Shown one piece after another: positions 13,804 through 26,934 of a DNA stretch of 64,000 bases (within the stretch, counting starts at the first letter, position 1; each line of letters starts with the position of its first letter). The translations under genes were made by a program, and so were the position numbers. The notes beneath the pieces are model-generated. The model was not told the DNA's origin. It did not search any database and saw only the letters and a program-made list of their open reading frames with translations. The DNA comes from Symsagittifera roscoffensis. Its lineage: Eukaryota; Xenacoelomorpha; Acoela; Convolutidae. Location of the stretch: NCBI RefSeq assembly GCF_963678635.1, contig NC_087062.1, positions 85,212,890 through 85,276,889 of the forward strand, in the 5' to 3' direction.

Positions 13804-14462
13804 GAGCCTCAATTTGTTTCTTGATTTGTCTTTTTTGAAAGGGCTAAAACAAGTTTAAAACTTTGGGACCGTTTATCTTATCTTTTTCTTTATGCTTCAG
13901 TATTTAGAAGAAAAACCAGCAAAGTTAAATCGGCAAATTTCGATTCTGGAACCAAATCAGCCATCAGCAAAGCGTGCTCCCGACACGAAACGAAAACATA
14001 AAACGAAGAGATTGTTCAGAACTTAATTTCACTGCCCAGAATTTTTCAGGTTATAGCTCTAATCATCAATTAATGGTGTACGATCGATGATCCTAACACT
14101 TCGTCAAATGCATATTTCGATTGAGAGTTTCATACGATGGAGAGCGTTATAGTGAAGCTTGATAAGTAATACGTAGCGTGGTATTGACCACTAACTATGA
14201 CGAGTAGAAAAAAAAACCAAACATTCAAGTCCAAAACAGTTCGAATCTTTGAAGAATTAGTCTTTCTTCTGCCGAAATTTATAAGAAAGTAGAAGCATCG
14301 ATATGGCTGACCCCGCAATTTGAAACTATGGTTACTAACTTTACAAAACTCAAAGAGCGGATACTAGAGATATTTAACCCTGGCGCACAAACTCCCGGAC
14401 ATCTCAGTTGAGGAAAGCTTAAGTTTAGAACCGCAAACCCCCAGGACCGCTACTTCCGGTGT
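13804..14462 (+). repeat. Conserved 3' flank of the gene, copy 1
   Basis: This stretch, from the stop codon to CGCTACTTCCGGT near 14447, recurs at 15001-15840 and 18740-19416. It contains no ORF of note. Its co-duplication with gene fragments shows that the gene and flank were copied as a block. Confidence 0.75.
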
Positions 14463-14469
14463 GATCAGA

Positions 14470-15000
14470 GCGACCTGCCAGCCGCCGTGTTCCGATTGAA
14501 GCTACCCGAGTTCCGGCTTGTGGGGGATTTTAACATTGATGAAGTTGTAGACACGTGCCGTGAGAAGTTGGAAAAAAGACCACAAGAGTTATAGCTACCC
14601 CAGAGAGAATCACACCCTTGAGGTGTGTGGACTCAATAGCGTGTCTATGGGCGAATTGAGGTGGAACCAGTTACTCTTGATGGTATCCGAAGTCACAACA
14701 GATATCAAGTGTGAAGATCTGGACTATACACACTCTAAAATAAGCAGACTAGTCATTATTGCGTGTGCTTTGCAGCAAGATCAGTTTCAACCTTTTGATA
14801 TCACTGGTGACGTCATTTTTTTCCAATCAGAACTCGAAAATTATCAGAATTTGGGACTGGAAATTGATTTTTGCACAGAAGTCAACAGAACAGAAGTCAA
14901 ACCCAACAGCGAAAATAGTTCATACAGAGGCAATTCAAACGATGAAACGATAAAACACATGATGCTATTTCTTTTTCATTTCTTCTTTGATAATTTCTAA
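14470..15000 (+). pseudogene. 3'-truncated relative of the 12376 gene (fragment 1)
   Basis: Matches codons from about 302 to the stop at 475 of the intact gene, including SY.YP.ENHTLEVCG, the F.QSELENYQN segment and the hydrophobic tail. The match starts abruptly next to the duplicated 3' flank, so the signal peptide and domain 1 are absent. An extra base near 14546-14553, compared with the intact copy, shifts the frame before the Met at 14560. Many coding differences are substitutions, so the copy is not very recent. It is likely a pseudogene, although 146 codons remain open. Confidence 0.75.
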
Positions 15001-16409
15001 GAGCCTCAATTTGTTTCATGATGATTTGTCGTTTTAGAAAGGGTTAAATCAAGTTTAAAACTTTGGTACCGTTTATCTTATTTTTTTCTTTATGCTTCAG
15101 TATTTAGAAGAAAAACCAGCAAGATTAAATAGGCAAATTTCGATTCTGGGACCAAAACAGCAATCAGCAAATTGTGCTCCGTTGATAAAAGTTTAAACCG
15201 TTTATCTTATTTTTTTCTTTATGCTTCTGGTTGATAAAAGTTTAAACCGTTTATCTTATTTTTTTCTTTATGCTTCAGTATTTAGAAGAAAAACCAGCAA
15301 GATTAAATAGGCAAATTTCGATTCTGGGACCAAATCATCAATCAGCAAAGCGTGCTCCCGACACGAAATGAAAACATAAAACGAAGAGATTGTTCAGAAC
15401 TTAATTTCACTGCCCAGAATTTTTCAGGTTATAGCTCCAATCATCAATTAATGGTGTACGATCGATGATCCTAACACTTCGTCAAATGCATATTTTGATT
15501 GAGAGTTTCATATGATGGAGAGCGTTATAGTGAAGCTTGATAAGTAATACGTAGCGTGGTATTGACCACTAACTATGATGAGTAGAAAAAAAACCAAACA
15601 TTCAAGTCCAAAACAGTTCGAATCTTTGAAGAATTAGTCTTTCTTCTGCCGAAATTTATAAGAAAGTAGAAGCATCGATATGGCTGACCCCGCAATTTGA
15701 AACTATGGTTACTAACTTTATAAAACTCAAAAAGCGGATACTAGAGATATTTGACCCTGGCGCTCAAATTCCCGGACATCTCAGTTGAGGGAAGCTTAAG
15801 TTTAGAACCGCAAACCCCCAGGACCGCTACTTCCGGTCTTCTGCCCTAAAAAAAGTTACCACAGGAGCATCAGGGAGATTCTTGCACTCCACTGAACCCA
15901 GGGAGCCAAAACTTTGAGGTATGATAAGTAGTGCCATCATGTATTATAATTTGAGCCAAACCGGACGGTTGGATTGGAAGTTATTAGCGCCTGGGAAAAA
16001 GCGAGGGCGTATTAATTTTGTAGCGGCGATAGACACGTGAGTAAAACCGCTCTGGCGATTCGTTCCAGTGTTAATAGCCAATCCGAGAAAAGTGATACTA
16101 GGCCCTAGAAGAGAGATAAACTGGGAATGACTAATGGGATATGAATGAAACTTGGTGGGTAAAACTGCCTAGGAATTCTGAACCTGAATATGGAAAAATG
16201 ACCATGGATGGCCCCGGGGTGACCTTTAAATGACCTTTAAACAAGCATGACATAAATTGCATAGAAAACGGGTTTAAAACCGGAAGGAGGGAATTTATCT
16301 ATTGGGAGCTGAAGCAAAACTTGAAAAGGATATAGTTTCTGAATCGCAACTTTGAAGTAGTGGAACTATTTAAATTAGACGTGACAAAAAAGAATAAGCC
16401 CGCAACTCT

Positions 16410-16748
16410 AACGAAAAACACCACCATCCATCCTCCACTACAATAAAATTATTGAAAAACTAAAACTCTCTAAACCCCGGATGGGTGGAACCAGATCTAA
16501 ACTAGTATTTATCATTGGTTATTATTATGATATTTTATCTCTATAAAACATTAAATGCTAACCAATCATACTCCATCAAACTTACAATTTTTTGATTTGT
16601 AAAGTGTTGAAACTACTTGTAGTTTCAACACCAGAACAATTTGAATTAAACTTACAATACAGTTGTTCTCATTCTGGAACTAACTCGCGTAAACCGGTGT
16701 ACACTAGATCTATTGAGACTAGGAGGTAAAGAGTAAGATTAAGATTGG
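16410..16748 (+). repeat. Dispersed repeat, copy 1
   Basis: Runs from CACCATCCATCCTCCA through CCCCGGATGGGTGGAACC to GAGTAAGATTAAGATTGG. It recurs at 19985-20323 (plus) and 28590-28930 (minus), and its end recurs at 49775-49850 (plus). A 13-bp inverted repeat with a 2-nt spacer sits at 16604-16631 (GTGTTGAAACTAC / GTAGTTTCAACAC). There is no coding capacity. Confidence 0.75.
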
Positions 16749-17219
16749 TTATACATACCCGGGAGAGTACGTGGGATTAAATAGTGGCTGCCAACAGTTT
16801 GAAGAGAAGGATTTTATTGACTGCCGCGCTTCTCTAACATCGTTTCAAAAATTCCGCGACAAAGTGTCACTTGTGCGTGTTCCCCAGCTATAGAACTAAC
16901 CTTTCCTAACTTTCAAAGAGCAAAAATTGTCTGTTCTTTTGATTTGCTCTTTATGATTTCCAGGTCAGCAGACTCATGGAATAGATATACCCTTTTTTCA
17001 ATAAGTGAGTTAAGAATTCTTCAAGAGAGTCATCCAAATTTTAAAATGAGCTTTTGTCCGACAGTGGAGGGGTTTAATGAGAGGATTTTGAAAGTAATAA
17101 ATGGGATCAGAGGTCACAATAGAACAAAAGATTCTAATAGCAGCAAGGAACATCTGGTACAAATTGCGAAAAATTACCTTTTCAGAATAAACATTCAAGG
17201 CTCTGTGGATCACACATTT
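16749..17219 (+). pseudogene. Internal fragment 2 of the 12376-type gene
   Basis: Corresponds to residues about 142-297 of the intact protein: it begins in TTATACATACCCGGG, keeps the SELRILQESHPNFKMSFCP block and ends near GATCACAC. A base is missing near 16825 relative to the intact gene, so the frame is broken. The fragment abuts the dispersed repeat directly at its 5' edge. Both the signal-peptide end and the C-terminal end are absent. Confidence 0.8.
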
Positions 17220-18040
17220 GTGGTCAAACTAAGGTCCTTATAGTGTTTTGGGAAAGCTCGGAAACTCAAAAAAATTTCCCGCTTTTTAAAACTTCAAATA
17301 ACTTTAACCTATCTGTCTACCTTTCACTGAGATTTCTTTAATTTTTTAGATGATTTTGCTGAGAACTCAATTGGATTGGTAATACCAGATGATTTATTAG
17401 TAGAATCAAAAGTATTATGAATGATGATTGTTGCCCAAAAAAACGCCACTACGGAAATCCGCAGCGCTAGACGAAACGCCGAGTAGATTTTCTTTCGCAG
17501 CAATTAGTGACGACGCTGTAGCAGGTATCAAACGACAAGCTTGACACAAACACGTGAAAACTTGGTGTTTTTTCTTGCGGGATCGACCTAATAATCGGTC
17601 CCTAAAATCCAAAAGCTATTCGACCGCCAGTCAAAAACTTTTTGCTGGATCCACTGTCGGAATTTTCCTGATTTTGCAATTAAAATGAAACAAGACTGCT
17701 CGTATACCAGGACAAAGCAGCCATGAATGTTCCGACTGTCCCTTAATTCATATCGAATAATTTTTGGGAAAAGAAATTATCGAAAACCTGTAAATTTTGA
17801 ACAAAACCAAAAAATCAAATGTATAAAAAAAATGAGTCGTATAAGATGAATATGAACAATTCGATTAACTAGCTTAAATTCATTTTGCGAAAATTGTTTG
17901 GCGCGGAATAATTCTCCACGCATACATAATTCGCGTTATAATCTCAGCAGTATCAATAAATTCTACAAAACACTCATAATTTTCTCCAGAACATTGCCGA
18001 TTTGGCGTTTTTCAAACTCCCAGAACTTAACAAAAGCGGA
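17220..18040 (+). other. Gene-less DNA inside the duplication
   Basis: Non-coding sequence shared with 20795-21620. The minus-strand ORFs at 17415-17612 and 20991-21194 are the same sequence in two copies and carry no recognisable domain. I see nothing else. Confidence 0.5.
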
Positions 18041-18720
18041 GGTAAAACATCTTGTTACATTTGAGCACAAGAAACTGATATCCTCAATGGGGTATAAAAA
18101 AAATTTGTTGAAAATTATTGTTTCGATCGGCAAAAATTGACTGAAACAAAATTTTATTGAATACTATAATTTCGACCGGCGAAAATTTACTGAACAAAAA
18201 AACCACACGTAGCATAAAAATTCTCTCTTCTTCGCAGGAATACGGTCTGTATTTAGTTAACCGCGTTTTCAGGCAATGTATTAACCAATCAGAATCGAGA
18301 CAAGGAAGAAATGAGTTTCTTTTCATCCTTGTCTCGATTCTGATTGGCTAATACAGTGTCTGAGTATGCGGTTGTCTAAATACTGCTACGTAACCTTCTT
18401 TGAAAATCGGAACAAAAAAGACTGCTCGTATATCAAGGCACAGCCGTGAATGATCCAACTCAATTTAAAGGCCAATTTGAATGTTTTTGGCCAAAAAAGT
18501 TACAAAATAATGGGAGAAAAAACTACATTTTTTCCTTTCTTTCTTCTATTCATTACCCCACACGCTTATGTTAACTACAAAATTTTTTTTAGCGTATCAT
18601 GTCTTAGTAATAAGAACAGAAGTCTATCTTTCATTCAATTAGAGTGAGTTTTTGAATTCAGTAACAAATACAGAGTTTAGTTTTTAAAGTATAGCTTGCA
18701 AATATAGGTCTACTGCCTAT
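18040..18720 (+). repeat. Isolated partial unit of the 1-kb satellite
   Basis: Matches the hairpin-containing two-thirds of the unit that is arrayed at 21620-27600, from GGAGGTAAAACATCTTGTTA to about CTGCCTATACGAGACC. Its hairpin core is at 18278-18354 with a single change in the 3' arm (GGCTA for GGTTA). Confidence 0.8.
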
Positions 18721-19984
18721 ACGAGACCTTTTCATTTCTTCTTTTATAATTTCGAAAAGCCTCAATTTGTTTCATGATTTGTCGTTTTAGAAAGGGTTAA
18801 ACAAGTTTAAAACTTTGGGACCGTTTATCTTATATCTTTCTTTATGCTTCAGTATTTAGAAGAAAAAACAGCAAGGTTAAATAGGCAAATTTCGATTCTG
18901 GGACCAAATCAGCAATCAGCAAAGCGTGCTCCCGACACGAAACGAAAACATAAAACGAAGAGATTGTTCAGAACTTAATTTCACTGCCCAGAATTTTTCA
19001 GGTTATAGCTCCAATCATCAATTAATGGTGTACGATCGATGATCCTAACACTTCGTCAAATGCATATTTCGATTGAGAGTTTCATACGATGGAGAGCGTT
19101 ATAGTGAAGCTTGATAAGTAATACGTAGCGTGGTATTGACCACTAACTATGATGAGTAGAAAAGAAAACCAAACATTCAAGTCCAAAACAGTTCGAATCT
19201 TTGAAGAATTAGTCTTTCTTCTGCCGAAATTTATAAGAAAGTAGAAGTATCGATATGGCTGACCCCGCAATTTGAAACTATGGTTACTAACTTTATAAAA
19301 CTCAAAAAGCGGATACTAGAGATATTTGACGCTGGCGCTCAAATTCCCGGACATCTCAGTTGAGGGAAGCTTAAGTTTAGAACCGCAAACCCCCAGGACC
19401 GCTACTTCCGGTCTTCTGCCCTAAAAAAAGTTACCACAGGAGCATCAGGGAGATTCTTGCACTCCACTGAACCCAGGGAGCCAAAACTTTGAGGTATGAT
19501 AAGTAGTGCCATCATGTATTATAATTTGAGCCAAACCGGACGGTTGGATTGGAAGTTATTAGCGCCTGGGAAAAAGCGAGGGCGTATTAATTTTGTAGCG
19601 GCGATAGACACGTGAGTAAAACCGCTCTGGCGATTCGTTCCAGTGTTAATAGCCAATCCGAGAAAAGTGATACTAGGCCCTAGAAGAGAGATAAACTGGG
19701 AATGACTAATGGGATATGAATGAAACTTGGTGGGTAAAACTGCCTAGGAATTCTGAACCTGAATATGGAAAAATGACCATGGATGGCCCCGGGGTGACCT
19801 TTAAATGACCTTTAAACAAGCATGACATAAATTGCATAGAAAACGGGTTTAAAACCGGAAGGAGGGAATTTATCTATTGGGAGCTGAAGCAAAACTTGAA
19901 AAGGATATAATTTCTGAATCGCAACCTTGAAGTAGTGGAACTATTTAAATTAGACGTGACAAAAAAGAATAAGCCCGCAACTCT

Positions 19985-20323
19985 AACGAAAAACACCACC
20001 ATCCATCCTCCACTACAATAAAATTATTGAAAAACTAAAACTCTCTAAACCCCGGATGGGTGGAACCAGATCTAAACTAGTATTCATCATTGGTTATTAT
20101 TATGATATTTTATCTCTATAAAACTTTAAATGCTAACCAATCATACTCCATCAAACTTACAATTTTTTGATTTGTGAGGTGTTGAAACTACTTTTAGTTT
20201 CGACACCAGAACAATTTGAATTAAACTTAGAATACAGTTGTTCTCATTCTGGAACTAACTCGCGTAAACCGGTGTACACTAGATCTATTGAGACTAGGAG
20301 GTAAAGAGTAAGATTAAGATTGG
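19985..20323 (+). repeat. Dispersed repeat, copy 2
   Basis: Duplicate of 16410-16748, carried along by the 3.58-kb tandem duplication. The small inverted repeat at 20180-20207 has lost perfect pairing. Confidence 0.75.
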
Positions 20324-20794
20324 TTATACATACCCGGGAGAGTACGTGGGATTAAATAGTGGCTGCCAACAGTTTGAGGAGAAGGATTTTATTGACTGCC
20401 GCGCTTCTTTAACATCGTTTCAAAAATTCCGGGACAAAGTGTCACTTGTGCGTGTTCCCCAGCTATAGAACTAACCTTTCCTAGCTTTCAAAGAGCAAAA
20501 ATAGTCTGTTCTTTTGATTTGCTCTTTATGATTTCCAGGTCAGCAGACTCATGGATTAGATATACCCTTTTTTCAATAAGTGAGTTAAGAATTCTTCAAG
20601 AGAGTCATCCAAGTTTTAAAATGAGCTTTTGTCCGACAGTGGAGGGGTTTAATGAGAGGATTCTGAAAGTAATAAATGGGATCAGAGGTCACAATAGAAC
20701 AATAGATTCTAATAGCAGCAAGGAACATCTGGTACAAATTGCGAAAAATTACTTTTTCAGAATAAACATTCAAGGCTCTGTGGATCACACATTT
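20324..20794 (+). pseudogene. Internal fragment 3 of the 12376-type gene
   Basis: Near-identical duplicate of fragment 2 with the same 5' junction to the dispersed repeat and the same frame break. The fusion of repeat and gene fragment therefore predates the tandem duplication. Confidence 0.8.
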
Positions 20795-21855
20795 GTGGTC
20801 AAACTAAGGTCCTTATAGTGTTTTGGGAAAGCTCGGAAGCTCAAAAAAATTTCCCGCTTTTTAAAACTTCAAATAACTTTAACCTATCTGTCTACCTTTC
20901 ACTGAGATTTCTTTAATTTTTTAGATGATTTTGCTGAGAACTCAATTGGATATGTAATACCAGATGATTTATTAGTAGAAGCAAAAAGTATTATGAATGA
21001 TGATTGTTGCCCAAAAAAAAGCCACTACTGAAATCCGCAGCGCTAGACGAAACGCCGAGTAGATTTTCTTTCGCAGCAATTAGTGACGACGCTGCAGCAG
21101 GTATCAAACGACAAGCTTGACACAAACACGTGAAAACTTGGTGTTTTTTCTTGCGGGATCGACCTAATAATCGGTCCCTAAAATCCAAAAGCAATTCGAC
21201 CGCCAGTCAAAGACTTTTTGCTGGATTCACTGTCGGAATTTTCCTGATTTTGCAATTAAAATGAAACAAGACTGCTCGTATACCAGGACAAAGCAGCCAT
21301 GAATGTTCCGACTGTCCCTTAATTCATATCGAATAATTTTTGGGAAAAGAAAATATCGAAAACCTGTAAATTTTGGACAAAACCAAAAAATCAAACGTAT
21401 ACCAAAAAATGAGTCGGATAAGATGAATATGAACAATCCGATTAACTAGCCTAAATTCATTTTGCGAAAATTGTTTTGCGCGGAATAATTCTCCACGCAT
21501 ACATAATTTGCGTTATAATCTCAGCAGTATGAATAAATTCTACAAAACACTCATAATTTTCTCCAGAACATTGCCGATTTGGCGTTTTTCAAACTCCCTG
21601 AACTTAACAAGAGCGGAGGTAAAACATCTTGTTACATTTGAACTCAAGAAACTGATATCCTCAATGGATATAAAAAAATTTTGTTGAAAATTTTTGTTTC
21701 GATCGGCAAAAATTGACTGAATAAAAACTTTATTGAAAACTATAATTTCGACCAGCGAAAACTGACTGAACAAAAAAAAACCCCACGGAGCATAAAAATT
21801 CTCTTTTCTTCGCAGGAATACGGTCTGTATTTAGTTAACCGCGTATTCAGGCAAT

Positions 21856-21932
21856 GTATTAACCAATCAGAATCGAGACAAGGAAGAAATGAGTTTCATT
21901 TCATCCTTGTCTCGATTCTGATTGGTTAATAC
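21856..21932. repeat. 77-nt hairpin in satellite unit
   Basis: A perfect 29-bp stem starts GTATTAACCAATCAGAATCG and ends CGATTCTGATTGGTTAATAC. One A-A mismatch follows, then GAAATGA/TCATTTC, leaving a 3-nt loop. Weaker complementarity extends about 50 bp on each side, so the whole is a foldback of about 170 bp or more. Confidence 0.85.
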
Positions 21933-22855
21933 AGTGTCTGAGTACGCGGTTGTCTAAATACTGCTACGTAACCTTCTTTGAAAATCGGAACAAAAAAGAC
22001 TGCTCGTATATCAAGGCACAGCCGTGAATGATCCAACTCAATTTAAAGGCCAATTTCAATGTTTTTGGCCAAAAAAATTTACAAAAAATTGGGAGAAAAA
22101 ACTAAATTTTTCCATTTCTTTCTTCAATTTTTTACACCACACGCTTATGTTAACTACAAATTTTTTAGCGTCGCATGTCTTAGTAATAAGAACAGAAGTC
22201 TAGCTTTCATTCAGTTAGAGCCAATTTTTGAATTCAGTAACAAATACAGAGTTTAGTTTTTAAAGTATAGCATGCGAATATACGTCTACTGCCTATACGA
22301 GACCAGTATGTGGTGGCGTCCCTCATACCTGAAGGACTCATTGCTTGAAAGTTATTTTAGCTTACTTTCAGCCAATCAGATTTGAGTATTCAAAATCTCA
22401 AAGTAATTCGTGAAAATCCCAAAGTAAGAAAATAAATCCAGGCCATTAGTGTTAATAGTGACCGATTACATATTAAGCAGATGAGTTTTCAAGACTGAAA
22501 AATTCTTACGAACTTGAATTCGCAAATCTTGATGTTTACTTGAATAGTATTGCGGTTGTAATCCGCAATTTGTAATTTTTTTGATCATTTTCCACTGGTT
22601 TAAAAAATTTCCACTGGAGGTAAAACATCTTTTTAGATTTGAACTTAAGAAATTGATATCTCCAATCGGGTATAAAAAAGTTTTGTTGAAAATTATTTTT
22701 TCGATCGGCAAAAATTGACTGAAAAAAATTTTTATTGAAAACTATAACTTTGATCGGCGAAAATTGACTGAACAAAAAAACCACACCGAGCATAAGAATT
22801 CTGTTTTCTTCTCAGGAATACGGTCTGTATTTAGTTAACCGCGTTTTCAGGCAAT

Positions 22856-22932
22856 GTATTAACCAATCAGAATCGAGACAAGGAAGAAATGAGTTTCTTT
22901 TCATCCTTGTCTCGATTCTGATTGGTTAATAC
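22856..22932. repeat. 77-nt hairpin in satellite unit
   Basis: Same 29-bp stem as the unit at 21856; the inner 7-bp stem has one mismatch (TTTCTTTTC). Confidence 0.85.
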
Positions 22933-23856
22933 AGTGTCTGAGTACACGGTTTTCTAAATACTGCTTCGTAACCGTCTTTGAAAATCGGAAAAAAAGACTG
23001 CTCGTATATCAAGGCACAGCCGTGAATGATCCAACTCAATTTATAGGCCAATTTCAATGTTTTTGGCCAAAAAAATTTACAAAATAATGGGAGAAAAAAC
23101 TACAATTTTCCATTTCTTTCTTCAATTTTTTACCCCACACGCTTATGTTAACTACAAAATTTTTTTAGCGTCTCATGTCTTAGTAATAAGAACAGAAGTC
23201 TAGCTTTCATTCAGTTAGAGCCAATTTTTGAATTCAGTAACAAATACAGAGTTTAGTTTTTAAAGTATAGCATGCGAATGTACGTCTACTGCCTATACGA
23301 GACCAGTATGTGGTGGCGTCCCTCATACCTGAAGGACTCAATGCTTGAAAATTATTTTAGCGTACTTGCAGCCAATCAGATTTGAGTATTCAAAATCTCA
23401 AAGTAATTCGTGAAAATCTCAAAGTAAGAAAATAAATCCAGGCCATTAGTGTTAATATTGACCGAGTACATATTAAGCAGATGAGTTTTCAAGACTGAAA
23501 AATACTTAAGAACTTGAATTCATAAATCTTGATGTTTACTTGAATAGTATTGCGGTTGTAACCCGCAATTTGTAATATTTTTGATCATTTTCCGCTGGTT
23601 TAAAAAATTTCCACTGGAGGTAAATCATCTTTTTACTTTTGAACTCAAGAAATTGATATCTTCAATCGGGTATAAAAAAGTTTTGTTGAAAATTATTTTT
23701 TCGATCGGCAAAAATTGATTGAATAAAAAATTTATTGAAAACTATAATTTCGATCGGCAAAAATTGACTGAACAAAAAAACCACACCGAGCAAAAAAAAT
23801 TCTGTTTTCTTCGCAGGAATACGGTCTGTATTTAGTTAACCGCGTTTTCAGGCAAT

Positions 23857-23933
23857 GTATTAACCAATCAGAATCGAGACAAGGAAGAAATGAGTTTCAT
23901 TTCATCCTTGTCTCGATTCTGATTGGTTAATAC
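23857..23933. repeat. 77-nt hairpin in satellite unit
   Basis: Same 29-bp stem and inner stem as at 21856. Confidence 0.85.
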
Positions 23934-24857
23934 AGTGTCTGAGTACGCGGTTGTCTAAATACTGCTACGTAACCTTCTTTGAAAATCGGAACAAAAAAGA
24001 CTGCTCGTATATCAAGGCACAGCCGTGAATGATCCAACTCAATTTAAAGGCCAATTTGAATGTTTTTGGCCGAAAAAATTTACAAAATAATGGGAGAAAA
24101 AACTACATTTTTCACTTTCTTTCTTCAATTTATTACCCCACACGCTTACGTTAATTAACAAGTTTTTTTTAGCGTCTCATGTCTTAGTAATAAGAACAGA
24201 AGTCTAGCTTTCATTCAGTTAGAGCGAATTTTTGAGTTCAGTAACAAATACAGAGTTTAGTTTTTGAAGTATAGCATGCGAATATACGTCTACTGCCTAT
24301 ATGAGACCAGTATGTGGTGGCGTCCCTCATACCTGAAGGACTCAATGCTTGAAAATTATTTTAACTTACTTTCAGCCAATCAGAATTGAGCATTCAAAAT
24401 CTCAAAGTAAATCGTGAAAATCTCAAAGTAAGAAAATAAATCCAGGCCATTTGTGTTAATAGTGACCGATTACATATTAAGCAGATGAGTTTTCAAGGGT
24501 GAAAAATTCTTACGAACTTGAATTCATAAATCTTGATGTTTACTTGAATAGTATTGCGGTTGTAACCCGCAATTTGTAATAATTTTGATCATTTTCCACT
24601 GGTTTAAAAAATTTCCACTGGAGGTAAAACATCTTTTACGTTTGAACTCAAGAAATCAATGTCTTCAATGGGGTATAAAAAAGTTTTGTTGAAAATTATT
24701 TTTTCGCTCGGCAAAAATTGACTGAGTAAAAAATTTATTGAAAACTATAACTTCGATCGGCGAAAATTGACTGAACAAAAAACCACACCGAGCATAAAAA
24801 CTCTGTTTTCTTCGCAGGAATACGGTCTGTATTTAGTTAACCGCGTATTCAGGCAAT

Positions 24858-24934
24858 GTATTAACCAATCAGAATCGAGACAAGGAAGAAAAGAGTTTCA
24901 TTTCATCCTTGTCTCGATTCTGATTGGTTAATAC
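24858..24934. repeat. 77-nt hairpin in satellite unit
   Basis: Same 29-bp stem; the inner part reads GAAAAGAG, weakening the 7-bp extension. Confidence 0.85.
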
Positions 24935-25857
24935 AGTGTCTGAGTACGCGGTTGTCTGAATACTGCTATGTAACTTTCTTTGAAAATCGGAACAAAAAAG
25001 ACTGCTAGTATATCAAGGCACAGCCGTGAATGTTCCAACTCATTTTAAAGGCCAATTCGATTGATTTTGGCCAAAAGAATTTACAAAATAATGAGAGAAA
25101 AAACTACATTTTTCCCTTTCTTTCTTCAATTTATTACCCCACACGCTTATGTTAACTACAAAATTTTTTTAGCGTCTCATGTCTTAGTAATAAGAACAGA
25201 AGTCTAGCTTTCATTCAGTTAGAGCCAATTTTTGAATTCAGTAACAAATACAGAGTTTAGTTTTTGAAGTATAGCATGCGAATATACGTCTACTGCCTAT
25301 ATGAGACCAGTATGTGGTGGCGTCCCTCATACCTGAAGGACTCAATGCTTGAAAATTATTTTAACTTACTTTCAGCCAATCAGAATTGAGCATTCAAAAT
25401 CTCAAAGTAAATCGTGAAAATCTCAAAGTAAGAAAATAAATCCAGGCCATTAGTGTTAATAGTGACCGATTATATATTAAGCAGATGAGTTTTCAAGGGT
25501 GAAAAATTCTTACGAACTTGAATTCATAAATCTTGATGTTTACTTGAATAGTATTGCGGTTGTAACCCGCAATTTGTAATAATTTTGATCATTTTCCACT
25601 GGTTTAAAAAATTTCCACTGGAGGTAAAACATCTTTTACGTTTGAACTCAAGAAATCAATGTCTTCAATGGGGTATAAAAAAGTTTTGTTGAAAATTATT
25701 TTTTCGCTCGGCAAAAATTGACTGAGTAAAAAATTTATTGAAAACTATAACTTCGATCGGCGAAAATTGACTGAACAAAAAACCACACCGAGCATAAAAA
25801 TTCTGTTTTCTTCGCAGGAATACGGTCTGTATTTAGTTAACCGCGTATTCAGGCAAT

Positions 25858-25934
25858 GTATTAACCAATCAGAATCGAGACAAGGAAGAAAAGAGTTTCA
25901 TTTCATCCTTGTCTCGATTCTGATTGGTTAATAC
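25858..25934. repeat. 77-nt hairpin in satellite unit
   Basis: Identical in design to the unit at 24858. Confidence 0.85.
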
Positions 25935-26857
25935 AGTGTCTGAGTACGCGGTTGTCTGAATACTGCTACGTAACTTTCTTTGAAAATCGGAACAAAAAAG
26001 ACTGCTAGTATATCAAGGCACAGCCATGAATGTTCCAACTCATTTTAAAGGCCAATTCGATTGATTTTGGCCAAAAGAATTTACAAAATAATGAGAGAAA
26101 AAACTACATTTTTCCCTTTCTTTCTTCAATTTATTACCCCACACGCTTATGTTAACTACAAAATTTTTTTAGCGTCTCATGTCTTAGTAATAAGAACAGA
26201 AGTCTAGCTTTCATTCAGTTAGAGCCAATTTTTGAATTCAGTAACAAATACAGAGTTTAGTTTTTGAAGTATAGCATGCGAATATACGTCTACTGCCTAT
26301 ATGAGACCAGTATGTGGTGGCGTCCCTCATACCTGAAGGACTCAATGCTTGAAAATTATTTTAACTTACTTTCAGCCAATCAGAATTGAGCATTCAAAAT
26401 CTCAAAGTAAATCGTGAAAATCTCAAAGTAAGAAAATAAATCCAGGCCATTAGTGTTAATAGTGACCGATTACATATTAAGCAGATGAGTTTTCAAGGGT
26501 GAAAAATTCTTACGAACTTGAATTCATAAATCTTGATGTTTACTTGAATAGTATTGCGGTTGTAACCCGCAATTTGTAATAATTTTGATCATTTTCCACT
26601 GGTTTAAAAAATTTCCACTGGAGGTAAAACATCTTTTACGTTTGAACTCAAGAAATCAATGTCTTCAATGGGGTATAAAAAAGTTTTGTTGAAAATTATT
26701 TTTTCGCTCGGCAAAAATTGACTGAGTAAAAAATTTATTGAAAACTATAACTTCGATCGGCGAAAATTGACTGAACAAAAAACCACACCGAGCATAAAAA
26801 TTCTGTTTTCTTCGCAGGAATACGGTCTGTATTTAGTTAACCGCGTATTCAGGCAAT

Positions 26858-26934
26858 GTATTAACCAATCAGAATCGAGACAAGGAAGAAAAGAGTTTCA
26901 TTTCATCCTTGTCTCGATTCTGATTGGTTAATAC
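26858..26934. repeat. 77-nt hairpin in satellite unit
   Basis: Identical in design to the unit at 24858; the last full unit of the array. Confidence 0.85.

Larger units (their letters stand above)
14975..18720 (+). repeat. 3.58-kb tandem duplication, copy 1
   Basis: Sequence here recurs about 3575 bp downstream. For example, 15806 corresponds to 19381 and 16741 to 20316. It contains the gene 3' flank, about 900 bp of non-coding DNA, a dispersed repeat, gene fragment 2 and one partial unit of the 1-kb satellite. A 52-bp stretch around 15180-15285 containing AAACCGTTTATCTTATTTTT is itself duplicated only in this copy. Confidence 0.85.
18728..22300 (+). repeat. 3.58-kb tandem duplication, copy 2
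   Basis: Nearly identical to copy 1, with scattered substitutions and small indels. Its 3' end merges into the 1-kb satellite array. The 62-residue ORF at 19082-19270 (minus) and its partner at 14130-14318 lie in the duplicated flank and have no recognisable domain. Confidence 0.85.

Noticed and set aside
17010-17213. Minus-strand ORF in gene fragment 2 (also 13063-13266 and 20585-20788)
   Set aside because: Antisense shadow of the secreted-protein coding frame, repeated wherever that segment is duplicated.
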